Shown: one piece after another, positions 8,613 to 17,272 of the stretch
Layout of the letters: each line of letters begins with the position of its first letter
How positions within the stretch are numbered: the stretch's first letter is position 1
Origin: CAVXSP01 sp963764505
GTDB lineage: Bacteria; Acidobacteriota; Vicinamibacteria; Vicinamibacterales; SCN-69-37
DNA length: 64,000 nt
Direction of reading: 5' to 3'
Assembly: GCA_963764505.1 (NCBI GenBank)
Contig: CAVXSP010000001.1
Coordinates: 3,100,001 to 3,164,000, forward strand
Notes under the pieces: generated by a model
Seen by the model: only the letters and a program-made list of their open reading frames with translations
Told to the model about the DNA's origin: nothing
The model's database searches: none
Position numbers and translations under genes: made by a program

Positions 8613-9281
8613 ATGACCTCGACGTCCCCCGCGTTCACTCCGCGCGAGCGGGCGCTGATTGGACGGCTGCGCACGCCGGGGGCGGTCCAGCGCTTTCTCA
8701 ACGGCCTGCCCTACAACACCGAACCCCCGCCCGGCAGGGCCACGCTCCGCTCGTTCCGCGGCGTCGTGCGGGCGCAAACCGCCCACTGCCTGGAGGCCGC
8801 GCTCGCCGCGGCGGCAATCCTCGAGCAGCACGGCTATCCGCCGCTGCTCATGAGCCTCGAGTCGGTCGACCAGCTCGACCACGTTCTCTTCGTCTACCGG
8901 CGCGGCGGGCGCTGGGGCGCCGTCGCGCGATCGCGCGACCCCGGCCTGCACGGCCGGGCCGCCGTGTTTCGATCACCGCGCCTCCTGGCGCTCAGCTATT
9001 TCGATCCGTACATCGACACGACGGGATGCGTGCAGGGCTACGCGGTCGCCGACCTGCGGGTGCTCGGCTCGTACGACTGGCGCCTGGCAGAACGGAATGT
9101 CTGGAGGGTCGAGCGCTTCCTGCTCGACCTGCCTCACCGCGCCATCCGCGCGTCCGAGAAGCGGGTCGAGCGGATGCGGGCGCGGTACTGCCGGTTCAAG
9201 CGCGAGCATCCGGGACGCAAGCCCTTGTACTACGACCGACGGGCGTGGACGGCCATCCCGGCCGCGTTGGGCGACCGCTGA
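8613..9281 (+). CDS. Transglutaminase-like cysteine protein, uncharacterised
   Basis: A 222-residue protein with no signal peptide. AQTAHCLEAALAAAAILEQHG (Cys near residue 58), then LDHVLFVYRRGGRWGAVARS (His near residue 91) and a later FDPYID follow the Cys...His...Asp order and spacing of transglutaminase-like folds: a cysteine at the start of a helix and a histidine starting a strand next to WGAV. The C-terminal third is basic. It sits 22 bases after the SCO gene and may be co-transcribed. Substrate and role are unknown; the fold assignment is by motif only. Confidence 0.65.
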   Translation: MTSTSPAFTPRERALIGRLRTPGAVQRFLNGLPYNTEPPPGRATLRSFRGVVRAQTAHCLEAALAAAAILEQHGYPPLLMSLESVDQLDHVLFVYRRGGRWGAVARSRDPGLHGRAAVFRSPRLLALSYFDPYIDTTGCVQGYAVADLRVLGSYDWRLAERNVWRVERFLLDLPHRAIRASEKRVERMRARYCRFKREHPGRKPLYYDRRAWTAIPAALGDR

Positions 9282-9331
9282 CCCGGGGGCTCACGCGGTG
9301 CGTGTCGCGCCGCGTGAAGCAGCCGCGCTGT

Positions 9332-9634
9332 TCAATCCAGATCGAAGTCGCGGGAGGGCTTGCTGATCGGCTCCTTCGACGCTTCCTTCAGCGCTTCGTC
9401 GAACCGTTTGGAGAGCGCGTCGCCGCGCGTGCGCTCGGAGGCGACCGACTGCTCGAACAGCGCGTCGCGCCTGGCCTTGGCCGCCGCCAGGATGTCGTGG
9501 GCCTCATCGAGCTTCGGCCGATCCGCACGCTCCGGCTCGACGTGCCGCACGACGCGCTTCAGGCCCTCGTCCACCACGAGCGTGGACCGACAGCACGGGC
9601 ACGTGACTTCGAATTCGGTGCGCAGCCGCGACAT
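9332..9634 (-). CDS. Small zinc-ribbon-like protein
   Basis: A 100-residue cytoplasmic protein starting MSRLRTEFEVTCPCCRSTLV. The CPCC near residues 12-15 gives half of a zinc ribbon; no second CxxC is present, so metal binding may need a dimer. The rest is a charged, probably coiled-coil tail (DEAHDILAAAKARRDALFEQ). ATG 9634 is preceded by a GGAG-type ribosome-binding site (GAATCGGAG). Transcribed towards the transglutaminase-like gene and away from the nuclease-family gene. Function unknown. Confidence 0.65.
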   Translation of the reverse strand: MSRLRTEFEVTCPCCRSTLVVDEGLKRVVRHVEPERADRPKLDEAHDILAAAKARRDALFEQSVASERTRGDALSKRFDEALKEASKEPISKPSRDFDLD

Positions 9635-9710
9635 CTCCGATTCCCTCGTTGTCCTGTATGTATGATAGCCGGTATGCGTCCTCGCGGCACGCGTGGCCTG
9701 GAGCCATAGA

Positions 9711-10463
9711 GTGGCCGAGACGTCGGTACGCCCGCTCGCCCGCGGCACGAGCGTCGACGTCCGGGTCGTCACCTACAACGTTCATCGTTGCCGCGGCCTG
9801 GATCGTCGGACGCGTCCGGAACGCATCGTCCAGGTGCTGTCGGCGATCGAACCGGATGTCGTCGCGCTGCAGGAGGTCATCGGTCCCGGGCCCGCGGGCG
9901 CGGGCCATGCCGAGCTCATCGGTGCGGGCCTGGGCATGGGCTGGGTGCTCGCCGCGACCCGCGAGCTGCGTGATCATCAGTTCGGCAACGTCGTCCTGAG
10001 CCGCTTTCCAATCCGCGACCACTCCCAGCACGATCTCTCGTGGAAGACCTGCGAGCCGCGGTGCAGCCAGCGCGTGGCCATCGACCTGGGCGCCGGCCTG
10101 CTGCACGTGTACAACGTCCATCTCGGCACCGCCCTGCTCGAGCGCCGCTATCAGGCGTCGCGGCTCGCCGGCTGGGTCCACGACCGGCGGATTCCCTCCC
10201 CCAAGCTCGTCCTCGGCGATTTCAACGAATGGTCGCGCGGCATTGCGGAGGACATCCTGGCCCACCGGCTTCAGAGCGTCGACCTGTACCCGCACTTGAA
10301 GCGCCGCAGGACCTATCCGGGGATCTTCCCGGTGCTTCATCTCGACCACATCTATTTCGAGGGCGAGATCGAAGTCACGCGGATCGAGCTGCCGCGGACC
10401 CGGACGTCCATGGTCGCCTCGGACCATCTTCCCCTGGTCGCCGACATCAGAGTCGGCTTCTGA
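9711..10463 (+). CDS. Endonuclease/exonuclease/phosphatase-family hydrolase
   Basis: Mg2+-dependent phosphoesterase of the EEP superfamily (about 250 residues). The ordered motifs are all present: VVTYNVHRCRGLD, ALQEVIG (catalytic Glu), VYNVHLG, LVLGDFNEW (Asp/Asn), LDHIYF and SDHLPLVADI (catalytic Asp-His). The GTG at 9711 has GGAG seven bases upstream; another in-frame GTG at 9693 lacks one. No signal peptide. The family covers DNA repair nucleases, phospholipid headgroup hydrolases and others, so the substrate cannot be assigned. Confidence 0.88.
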   Translation: MAETSVRPLARGTSVDVRVVTYNVHRCRGLDRRTRPERIVQVLSAIEPDVVALQEVIGPGPAGAGHAELIGAGLGMGWVLAATRELRDHQFGNVVLSRFPIRDHSQHDLSWKTCEPRCSQRVAIDLGAGLLHVYNVHLGTALLERRYQASRLAGWVHDRRIPSPKLVLGDFNEWSRGIAEDILAHRLQSVDLYPHLKRRRTYPGIFPVLHLDHIYFEGEIEVTRIELPRTRTSMVASDHLPLVADIRVGF

Positions 10464-10524
10464 TCGAATCGAAGACGGGTTTACGATCCGTGATCGGAGA
10501 CTTTCGAATCTCGAAGGTCGGCCG

Positions 10525-10749
10525 TCAGCCCTCGCCCTCGTAGTCCGTCTGCATGCGGACGCCCAGTCGGGTCGAGGGGCGCAGCGCCTCACGGTGATCG
10601 AAGATGGGCAGGCCGGACACGTGCGCAGCGATCGTGCACGCGTCGGCTTTCCGGGAGACGATGACGGTGACCGGACTGCCTTCGACGCCGGTGCGGAAGC
10701 CGACGCGGCATCCGCACGCCAGCCGTGCGGTCAGGGACGGATCGCTCAC
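10525..10749 (-). CDS. Small cysteine-containing protein coupled to TlpA-like gene
   Basis: A 74-codon frame with a GTG start whose GTGA overlaps the stop of the thioredoxin-like gene, so it is probably translated by coupling. It begins VSDPSLTARLACGCRVGFRT and has CGC at residues 12-14 and another Cys near 38, followed by SGLPIFDHREAL. I do not recognise the family. The overlap, the conserved-looking compact beta-rich pattern and the codon use support a real gene. A redox or metal role is only a guess from the cysteines and the neighbour. Confidence 0.6.
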   Translation of the reverse strand: MSDPSLTARLACGCRVGFRTGVEGSPVTVIVSRKADACTIAAHVSGLPIFDHREALRPSTRLGVRMQTDYEGEG

Positions 10750-11288
10750 AACAGGACCTTCATCTGCTGGAAGAACCACTCCTTGGTCGCGCCGCCGGCG
10801 TGCTTGGCGGCGGGACACCCATTTGGCGCGATCACCCAGGAGACGGGCACGCCAATCTCGGCATCGTACGCTTCGAGGAGGTCGTCGTGGCCCAGCCCGA
10901 CGAGCAGCGGATAGTTCACCTGGTTGGCCCTGGCGAACTTCTGCAGCTCGGCCGGCGTGTCGTCCACGGAAATTCCGAGCACGGCGATGTTGCTCGACTT
11001 GTACTGGTCGGCCAAGGCGACGAGCGCCGGGATCTCCTCCTTGCACGGCCCGCACCAGGTGGCCCAGAAGTTCAGGAGCAGGGGTCGGCCCCGGAATGAC
11101 GCCAGGCGGACTTCCTGGCCATTGAGGTCCTTCAGCGCGAAGTCCAGTCTTGCGCGATCCTTCGGGTCGCAGGACGGCGGCCGATCGCAGGCGGCAGCGA
11201 AGAGCGCCAGCGCGGCGCTCGCGAGCGCGGCCCGGACCAGACGCGAGATGGGCCGGCGCGAAGCAGGGTGGCGGAGCAGCATCGTCAT
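10746..11288 (-). CDS. TlpA/ResA-like thiol-disulfide oxidoreductase lipoprotein
   Basis: Periplasm-facing thioredoxin-fold protein of about 180 residues. A lipoprotein signal (AALASAALALFAAAC) is followed by DFALKDLNGQEVRLASFRG and the active site NFWATWCGPCKEEIPAL (CxxC), with the cis-proline region GVPVSWVIAP near the C-terminus. Starts at 11288 or 11282 are both possible and neither has a clear ribosome-binding site; the longer frame to 11462 would cross the divergent promoter region. TlpA/ResA proteins reduce disulfides for cytochrome c or cytochrome oxidase maturation. The 74-residue gene downstream is translationally coupled. Confidence 0.88.
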   Translation of the reverse strand: MTMLLRHPASRRPISRLVRAALASAALALFAAACDRPPSCDPKDRARLDFALKDLNGQEVRLASFRGRPLLLNFWATWCGPCKEEIPALVALADQYKSSNIAVLGISVDDTPAELQKFARANQVNYPLLVGLGHDDLLEAYDAEIGVPVSWVIAPNGCPAAKHAGGATKEWFFQQMKVLL

Positions 11289-11490
11289 CACATTACTACT
11301 GCTGCGGCCCGGTTGCCACCGCCGGAGGCCAGCGAAGGCTCCGTGCGAGAGGACGGCCTCTTCGAGGCACGGCCGTTTTCCGGAGTCGTCGGTGGGCACG
11401 CAGATTGCTGGGCTCGGCCCTGAATGGACCGCCGACAGTGTAAGATTCGACCTTGCCCCCATGGGTCCGTCGTTTCACCGAGCCGAGGTA

Positions 11491-14400
11491 ATGGTCATGC
11501 GGATGCGCCGCTCACGCGTGCTCGTGGTCTCCGTCGTTCTTCTGACGCTCGCGTGTCTGACCGGCCTTCCGGCGCAGGCATCGGCCCAGACGCCGTTCGT
11601 TCCATATTTCTTCCAGAACAACATCCGCTACGACAAGTTCGACTGGCACATCTACAAGACCGACCATTTCGAGATCTACTACTACCCCGAGATCGAGCAG
11701 CACCTCGAGCGTGTGTCCTCGTACGCCGAAAGTGCGTATCAGCACATCAGCTCCGAGCTGAAGCACGACCTGGCGTCGAGGGTCCCGCTCATCATCTTCA
11801 AGACGGAGAGCGAATTCCAGGAGCAGCACGTGAATCCCGGCGAGCTGCCGGAGGCCGTGCTGGCCTTCGCCGAGCCCGAAGCCAACCGGATGGTGCTGCC
11901 CATCGACGAGCCGTCGGATCGGCTGTACGAGCTCATCACGCACGAGCTGACGCACATCTTCGAGTTCGACATCATCCCGCGCGGCATCATCGGGGGCCAG
12001 CTGCCGCTCTGGATGGATGAAGGGCTGTCCGACTACATGGCCGGTGCGTGGAATCCGCTCGACTTGATGACGGTGCGGGACGCGGCCCTGACGGACAACG
12101 TGCCCCGAATGAGCGAGATGTACAGCGCGCCGATGTCGGGCCGCGCGCCGTACGAGCTCGGACACGCCACCTGGGAGTTCATCGAATCGAAGTGGGGCAA
12201 GGAGGGACTGCGGCAGTTCATCTTCTCGCTCCGTAAGAACGCGATTGGCGGCGGCGAGAGCGCGTACGAAGAGGCCCTCAAGGTGAAGGCCGACGACTTC
12301 GACGACCAGTTCGACCGGTACCTGAAGGATCGGTTCAAGGCCTTCCGGGACAAGGAGCGCCCGGCGGACTACGGCCGGAACCTGGCGCCGCGTCCCGACC
12401 GGACGGACTTCGTGTCGGTCGACTCGCTCGCGGCCTCGCCGAGCGGCGAGATGTTGGCCACGCTGGTCGCGAACGCCCACGACCAGGAGTTCGACATCAT
12501 CTTGCTGTCGGCCAAGGACGGGCAGATCATCCGCAATCTGACCCGTGGCTTCGACAAGGACCGGGGCTTCCAGTACATCTCCGTGGCGGGCGGGCTTCGC
12601 GGCAACCTCGTTCCCTGGATCGCGTGGGCTCCGGTCGGCGATCGGATCGCCTACTTCGTCCGGACCGAGAAGCAGAAGACGCTGGTCGTCCAGAACGTCG
12701 TGACGGGCAAGACCGAGCAGAAGGCCGAGATGAAGACGGTCGACGCCCCCGAGTCGCCCGCGTTCAGTCCGGACGGGAGCAAGGTTGCCTTTGCCGCGAT
12801 GCAGGGCGGGGTCGGCGACATCTTCATCGTCGACCTGCCGTCGGGCGAGATCAGCAACCTGACGAGCGACGAGTTCGCCGACTACGCCCCGACCTATTCG
12901 CCCGACGGACGATCGGTCATCTACGCCGCCCATATCAGCGGCAACGACAAGCTGTTCCAGATCGACCTCGCGACCAAGCAGAAGAAGCAGCTGACCTTCG
13001 GCACGCACGACGACATGGCGCCGACGTTCCTCGACGACCACACGATCGTCTTCACGTCCACGGCGACCGATCCGAACGTGCAGCTCGCGCCGGAAGTGGC
13101 CCGGAACGGCCAGATCCCGAACGTATGGTCGCTCGATCTGACGAGCGGGCAGCTCAAGCAGTACACCGACACGGCCACCGGCAACGTGTCGCCCGTCGTC
13201 CTGCATCAGGAGTCGGGCCCCAAGATCGCGTTCGTCTCGTACTACAAGGGCGACAACGGGATTCACATCATCGAGCCCACCAAGCCGGTGGCGACCGTCG
13301 CATCGAGCGACTTCGGCGCCCCGGGCCCGGTCATCGACTTCCAGCCGCCCATCAGCCAGCCGCTGATGCGGGACAACATCCACAAGAAGGGCGCCTTCGA
13401 GAAGATGACGATGATCGGACGGCCGCCGGTCAACGTCGGCGTGACGAGCGGCGGCACGTTCTACGGGAACACCGAGGTCGCCTTCGCCGACGTGCTGGGC
13501 GACAAGCAGATCTCCTTCTACGCGCAGTCGGTCTCGCAGTTCCGGACCACGGCGTTCAGCTATCTGAACATCGAGCACCGGATGCAGTACGCGCTGCAGG
13601 GGTTCTCGCAGGATCTGTTCTACTACGGTCAGAACGCCGGCGTGCTCTACGACCCGGTGCTGGGCCCGATCGTCAACAGCGACCGGCAGCTCGCCGAGGC
13701 GGTCCAGAGCTCGCGCGGGGGCACCGCGTTCGCCATCTATCCCTTCAACCGGTACACGCGCGTCGAGCTCTTCACCGGCTACATGCACCTGAGCGAGTCG
13801 TACACCAACCAGGCGCTGCAGGACGCCTCGCTCGCGTACCAGGCCGGACTCGGCCTCCAGCTGTTCCGCAACGGCTCGATGCTTCCGCTCGGCATCTCGT
13901 TCGTGCAGGAGACATCCATTCTCCGCCAGTACGGTCCGGTAGCCGGCCGGGCCATGGAGATCTCCTACAGCGCGTCGCCCGACCTCGGGAGCGACTGGAT
14001 CTCGCGGCAGACCCTGTCGGTCGACCTGCGGCACTACACGCGGCTGGCGGCCAACGGCGTCCTCGCCGTCCGCCTCAAGGCCCAGAAGAGCTGGGGCGCG
14101 CTGCCCGACTTCATGTACTTCGGCGGCAACTCCGAGCTGCGCGGCTACGACTACCTGTCGTTCCTCGGCCACAAGGGCTTCTTCGCGGACGCCGAGCTGC
14201 GGTTCCCCCTGATCGACGCCATGCTCACGCCGCTTGGCGTGCTCGGCGGGCTGCGAGGCGTGATGTTCGCGGACCTCGGCGCCGCCGGGTTCAACGGCAG
14301 CAAGTTCGAGCCCTGGACGTCGAAATCGGAGACGACGCAGCCGATCCTCGGATATACGCAGGATGCGTCCGGCAACCTCGTCCCGAGCTACGGCCCGACG

Positions 14401-14631
14401 CAGGTCATCAGCGGCTTCCGGCTCAAGGACGCCCGGGCCTCGTACGGCCTCGGGCTCGAGACGCAGCTGTTCGGCCTCCCGATGCACTTCGACTGGTCCT
14501 GGCGGACCCTGTTCAACAAGGACTGGGAGGATTCCCTGTTCGGGCTCGAGGCCTTCAGCAACGGCATCACCTCGGGCAGCCAGTGGTTCCGCTCGCCGAA
14601 GTTCGGGTTCTGGATCGGCTATGACTTCTGA
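11491..14631 (+). CDS. Secreted metallopeptidase with beta-propeller and outer-membrane barrel
   Basis: A 1046-residue modular protein. After a signal peptide (VVLLTLACLTGLPAQASAQ) comes a peptidase MA-like zinc domain with LITHELTHIFEF (HExxH near residue 155) and LPLWMDEGLSDYMAG supplying the downstream Glu. TolB/WD40-like propeller repeats follow (SPDGSKVAFAA, SPDGRSVIYAA; about residues 320-620). The last 400 residues look like a BamA/TamA-type surface-antigen barrel (FGGNSELRGYDYLSF, FADAELRFPLIDA, and a terminal FGFWIGYDF). ATG 11491 has GAGG five bases upstream; an ATG at 11461 is also in frame. A likely role is outer-membrane-anchored proteolysis, which is inference from the domains. 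Confidence 0.87.
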   Translation: MVMRMRRSRVLVVSVVLLTLACLTGLPAQASAQTPFVPYFFQNNIRYDKFDWHIYKTDHFEIYYYPEIEQHLERVSSYAESAYQHISSELKHDLASRVPLIIFKTESEFQEQHVNPGELPEAVLAFAEPEANRMVLPIDEPSDRLYELITHELTHIFEFDIIPRGIIGGQLPLWMDEGLSDYMAGAWNPLDLMTVRDAALTDNVPRMSEMYSAPMSGRAPYELGHATWEFIESKWGKEGLRQFIFSLRKNAIGGGESAYEEALKVKADDFDDQFDRYLKDRFKAFRDKERPADYGRNLAPRPDRTDFVSVDSLAASPSGEMLATLVANAHDQEFDIILLSAKDGQIIRNLTRGFDKDRGFQYISVAGGLRGNLVPWIAWAPVGDRIAYFVRTEKQKTLVVQNVVTGKTEQKAEMKTVDAPESPAFSPDGSKVAFAAMQGGVGDIFIVDLPSGEISNLTSDEFADYAPTYSPDGRSVIYAAHISGNDKLFQIDLATKQKKQLTFGTHDDMAPTFLDDHTIVFTSTATDPNVQLAPEVARNGQIPNVWSLDLTSGQLKQYTDTATGNVSPVVLHQESGPKIAFVSYYKGDNGIHIIEPTKPVATVASSDFGAPGPVIDFQPPISQPLMRDNIHKKGAFEKMTMIGRPPVNVGVTSGGTFYGNTEVAFADVLGDKQISFYAQSVSQFRTTAFSYLNIEHRMQYALQGFSQDLFYYGQNAGVLYDPVLGPIVNSDRQLAEAVQSSRGGTAFAIYPFNRYTRVELFTGYMHLSESYTNQALQDASLAYQAGLGLQLFRNGSMLPLGISFVQETSILRQYGPVAGRAMEISYSASPDLGSDWISRQTLSVDLRHYTRLAANGVLAVRLKAQKSWGALPDFMYFGGNSELRGYDYLSFLGHKGFFADAELRFPLIDAMLTPLGVLGGLRGVMFADLGAAGFNGSKFEPWTSKSETTQPILGYTQDASGNLVPSYGPTQVISGFRLKDARASYGLGLETQLFGLPMHFDWSWRTLFNKDWEDSLFGLEAFSNGITSGSQWFRSPKFGFWIGYDF

Positions 14632-14656
14632 TCGGTGATCGGCGATCGCGGATCGA

Positions 14657-15586
14657 TTAGATCTTCCTCAGCCTCACGCGCCGGACCGCGTGGTCGCTGC
14701 CCTTCTCGAGCACGAGCCTGGCGCGGTCGCGGGTCGCGAGGATGTTCTCCCGCAGGTTGACGCCGTTGATCCTCCGCCAGATCTCGTGCGCCGTGCGGTC
14801 GGCTTCCTCGTCGCTCAGGTGCGCGTACCGGTGGAAATACGCGGCGGGATCCTGGAACATCGTCTCGCGCAGCGTGCGGAAGCGCGCGACGTACCAGCGT
14901 TCGATGTCCGCCTCGTCGGCATCGATGTAGATCGAGAAATCGAAGAAGTCGGAGACGAAGACCCGGGCCCGGCCGGCCGCGCCGTCGCCCGTCTGCAGGA
15001 CGTTCAGCCCTTCGACCAGCACGATCTCGGGGCGGTCGACGACCTGGAACTCGCCCGCCACGATGTCGTAGTCGCGGTGGGAATAGACCGGCGCGTGCAC
15101 CGCGCCACGGCCCGCCTTGACATCCGCCATGAACTGCACGAGCCGGCGGACGTCGTAGCTCTCCGGAAAGCCCTTGCGCGCCATCAGGCCGGCAACGGCG
15201 AGCTCGTGATTCGATCGGAGGAATCCGTCGGTCGTGACCAGGTCCACGCGCGGGCTCTCCGGCCAGCGCGAGAGCAGGGCCCGCAGAACGCGCGCGAACG
15301 TGCTCTTCCCGACGGCGACGCTGCCGGCGATGCCGATCACGTAGGGCGTCGCCGCCGGCAGACTGCCGAGGAACGTGGCCGTCGTCCGGTGCAGCGCCTG
15401 CGTGGCCGCGACGTGAAGATTCAGGAGGCGCGAGAGCGGGAGGTAGATCGCCTCGACTTCCTGCAGCGACACCCGCTCGTTCAGGCCCTGCAGCTCCGCC
15501 AGATCGGCTTCGGCGAGCGTCAGCGGCGTCGAGGCGCGCAGCCTCGCCCACGACGCACGGTCGAAACCGACGTACGGTGAGCTCAG
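14657..15586 (-). CDS. coaA: Type I pantothenate kinase, apparent CTG start
   Basis: Phosphorylates pantothenate, the first step of coenzyme A synthesis. It matches E. coli CoaA along its length: SPYVGFDRASWARLR at the N-terminus, INxxxSLxEVxxIYLPLSRLL-like region, P-loop GIAGSVAVGKSTFARVL, LVTTDGFL, RKGFPESYD, APVYSHRDYDIV, VLVEGLNVLQ, FVSDFFDFSIYIDA and the final HAVRRVRLRKI. No ATG, GTG or TTG occurs in frame near the conserved start; the only fitting codon is CTG at 15584-15586, which overlaps the ferredoxin stop as CTGA, mirroring ATGA couplings elsewhere here. The protein would be 309 residues, normal for the family. Confidence 0.93.
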   Translation of the reverse strand: MSSPYVGFDRASWARLRASTPLTLAEADLAELQGLNERVSLQEVEAIYLPLSRLLNLHVAATQALHRTTATFLGSLPAATPYVIGIAGSVAVGKSTFARVLRALLSRWPESPRVDLVTTDGFLRSNHELAVAGLMARKGFPESYDVRRLVQFMADVKAGRGAVHAPVYSHRDYDIVAGEFQVVDRPEIVLVEGLNVLQTGDGAAGRARVFVSDFFDFSIYIDADEADIERWYVARFRTLRETMFQDPAAYFHRYAHLSDEEADRTAHEIWRRINGVNLRENILATRDRARLVLEKGSDHAVRRVRLRKI

Positions 15587-15846
15587 CCCTTGCTGAAGTA
15601 CTCGGTGTTCTTCTGGATGTAGTCCTTCCACTTCTCGGGCACTTCGTCGAGGGCGAAGATGGCTTCGACCGGACAGGCGGGCACGCAGGCCCCGCAGTCG
15701 ATGCACTCGTCCGGATGGATGTTCAGCATTGTGACGGTCTCGAACTCGGGCTCGTCCTTGCGCGGGTGGATGCAGTCGACCGGACACACGTCGACGCAGG
15801 CGCTGTCCTTCGTGCCAATGCAGGGCTCGGTGATGACGTAGGCCAT
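15583..15846 (-). CDS. 2[4Fe-4S]/7Fe-type ferredoxin
   Basis: An 87-residue bacterial ferredoxin that carries electrons in the cytoplasm. First cluster region: CIGTKDSACVDVCPVDCI; second: CIDCGACVPACPVEAI, the classic CxxCxxCxxxCP. The seven-residue insertion in the first motif is typical of FdxA/7Fe ferredoxins with one 3Fe and one 4Fe cluster. ATG 15846 has AGGAG about six bases upstream; the longer frame to 16050 would overlap the divergent porin start. Its stop overlaps the proposed CTG start of coaA. Confidence 0.92.
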   Translation of the reverse strand: MAYVITEPCIGTKDSACVDVCPVDCIHPRKDEPEFETVTMLNIHPDECIDCGACVPACPVEAIFALDEVPEKWKDYIQKNTEYFSKG

Positions 15847-16048
15847 TAGCTCCTTGTACCTCTTCTTCCAGGGACTCGCCCCGGTTCCGGTCACGCGCGC
15901 GCCTCCCGGTGCACGGCGGCCGTTCGGACGACGGGCACGTCCGAAGACGCCGGTGCCAACGGCGAGGCACGGATCGTCCCGGCATTGTACAGGGCAGGGG
16001 CCACGAGGCGAAAGGCAGGATCGGCCCTTTTGCCGTAACATTTGGGGC

Positions 16049-17272
16049 ATGCCGACCCGTGCGCGCGCCGCGGCGGTCGCCCTGCTGGCGGCGATCCTGC
16101 TGGCGCACGTCGCCCGGGCCCAGGTTCCCGAAGGCCCCTACGTCGCGGCTGAGGGACGCGTCACGGTCGCTGGCGAGATTTCAGCCACGTTCGGCCGGTC
16201 CGACCGCGACGCCTTCTTCAACTACACGGACTACGAGCACAACGCGCTGCGCACGGTCCGCGCCAGGCTCCTTGGCGAGTGGCGAGCCTCGGAGCACGTC
16301 GCGCTGCTCGGAGAGCTGCGGATCGAAAATCAGAACAGTATCGAGGCGGCCGCGCTGTACATCCGCTGGAGGCCCTGGTTGGGGCACCAGTTCGATCTGC
16401 AGGCAGGGCGCATTCCCCCAGTGATCGGGGCGTTCCCCCGCCACGCGTACGGGCGCGACAATCTGGTCATCGGCGCGCCGCTCGCCTACCAGTACCTGAC
16501 CTCCCTGCGGCCCGACGCCCTGCCCGGCACCGCCGACGACCTCCTGCGCATGCGCGCCCGGGGATGGCAACCGGCCTATCCGATCGGCTCGCAGGCGGAA
16601 GCGCCCGGCATGCCGCTCGTCAGCGCGTTCCACTGGGATACGGGCGCGGAGGCGCACTGGCAGGTCGCCCGCCTCGATCTCGCAGGCGCGCTCACACGCG
16701 GCTCGCCTGCCGCACCGGCGCCCTTCGGCGGGGATACCGGTCCGACCTGGTCCGGGCGCGCCGCGGTCACCCCGGCGCCGGGCCTGACGGTCGGGGTCTC
16801 CGCCGCCCGCGGCGCGTGGATCGACCGGTCCGCGCTTCGAACCCTTCTCGACGCCGGCGGCGGCAATGCCGCGCAGTCGATCGTCGGAACGGATGCGGAA
16901 TTCGGGCTCGGCCGGTGGCTAGTCCGCGGCGAGTGGCTGCGGAGCGCGTTCCGGATGCCGTCGGCGGTCGTGCCCGATCTCACGGGGCCCCTCGCCGCCT
17001 CGTCCGGCTTCGTCGAGGGGCGCTATCGCTGGCACCCGCGATGGCAGACGGCCGTACGGATCGAGCGCCTGACGTTCAGTTCCATCGCGGGCACGGCGTC
17101 CGGCGGCCTCGCCACGCCCTGGGACGCGCCGGTCACCCGCGCCGAAGCCGTGCTCGGGTTTCGGGCTGCTCGAAACGTGGACGTACGCGCTGGCTGGCAG
17201 CAGGACTGGCGAGAGGCCGGCCGCGTGCGCGTCCGGGGATATCCGGCCGTGCAAGTGCTCTACTGGTTCTGA
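16049..17272 (+). CDS. Porin-like outer-membrane beta-barrel protein
   Basis: A 407-residue exported protein with signal peptide ARAAAVALLAAILLAHVARA. The mature part is rich in alternating strand patterns with aromatic girdles (LLGELRIENQNSIEAAALYI, YRWHPRWQTAVRIERL, VRAGWQQDW) and ends in VQVLYWF, a C-terminal phenylalanine typical of Omp85-assembled barrels. A -10-like TAACAT lies seven bases before the ATG. The next gene starts on its stop codon, so it belongs to the cupredoxin-kinase-regulator operon. No family name can be given with confidence. Confidence 0.75.
   Translation: MPTRARAAAVALLAAILLAHVARAQVPEGPYVAAEGRVTVAGEISATFGRSDRDAFFNYTDYEHNALRTVRARLLGEWRASEHVALLGELRIENQNSIEAAALYIRWRPWLGHQFDLQAGRIPPVIGAFPRHAYGRDNLVIGAPLAYQYLTSLRPDALPGTADDLLRMRARGWQPAYPIGSQAEAPGMPLVSAFHWDTGAEAHWQVARLDLAGALTRGSPAAPAPFGGDTGPTWSGRAAVTPAPGLTVGVSAARGAWIDRSALRTLLDAGGGNAAQSIVGTDAEFGLGRWLVRGEWLRSAFRMPSAVVPDLTGPLAASSGFVEGRYRWHPRWQTAVRIERLTFSSIAGTASGGLATPWDAPVTRAEAVLGFRAARNVDVRAGWQQDWREAGRVRVRGYPAVQVLYWF

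Noticed and set aside
11512..14487. A 991-codon minus-strand open frame
   Set aside because: It is the shadow of the peptidase-propeller-barrel gene; its His/Arg/Asp-rich composition matches antisense of G+C-rich coding DNA.
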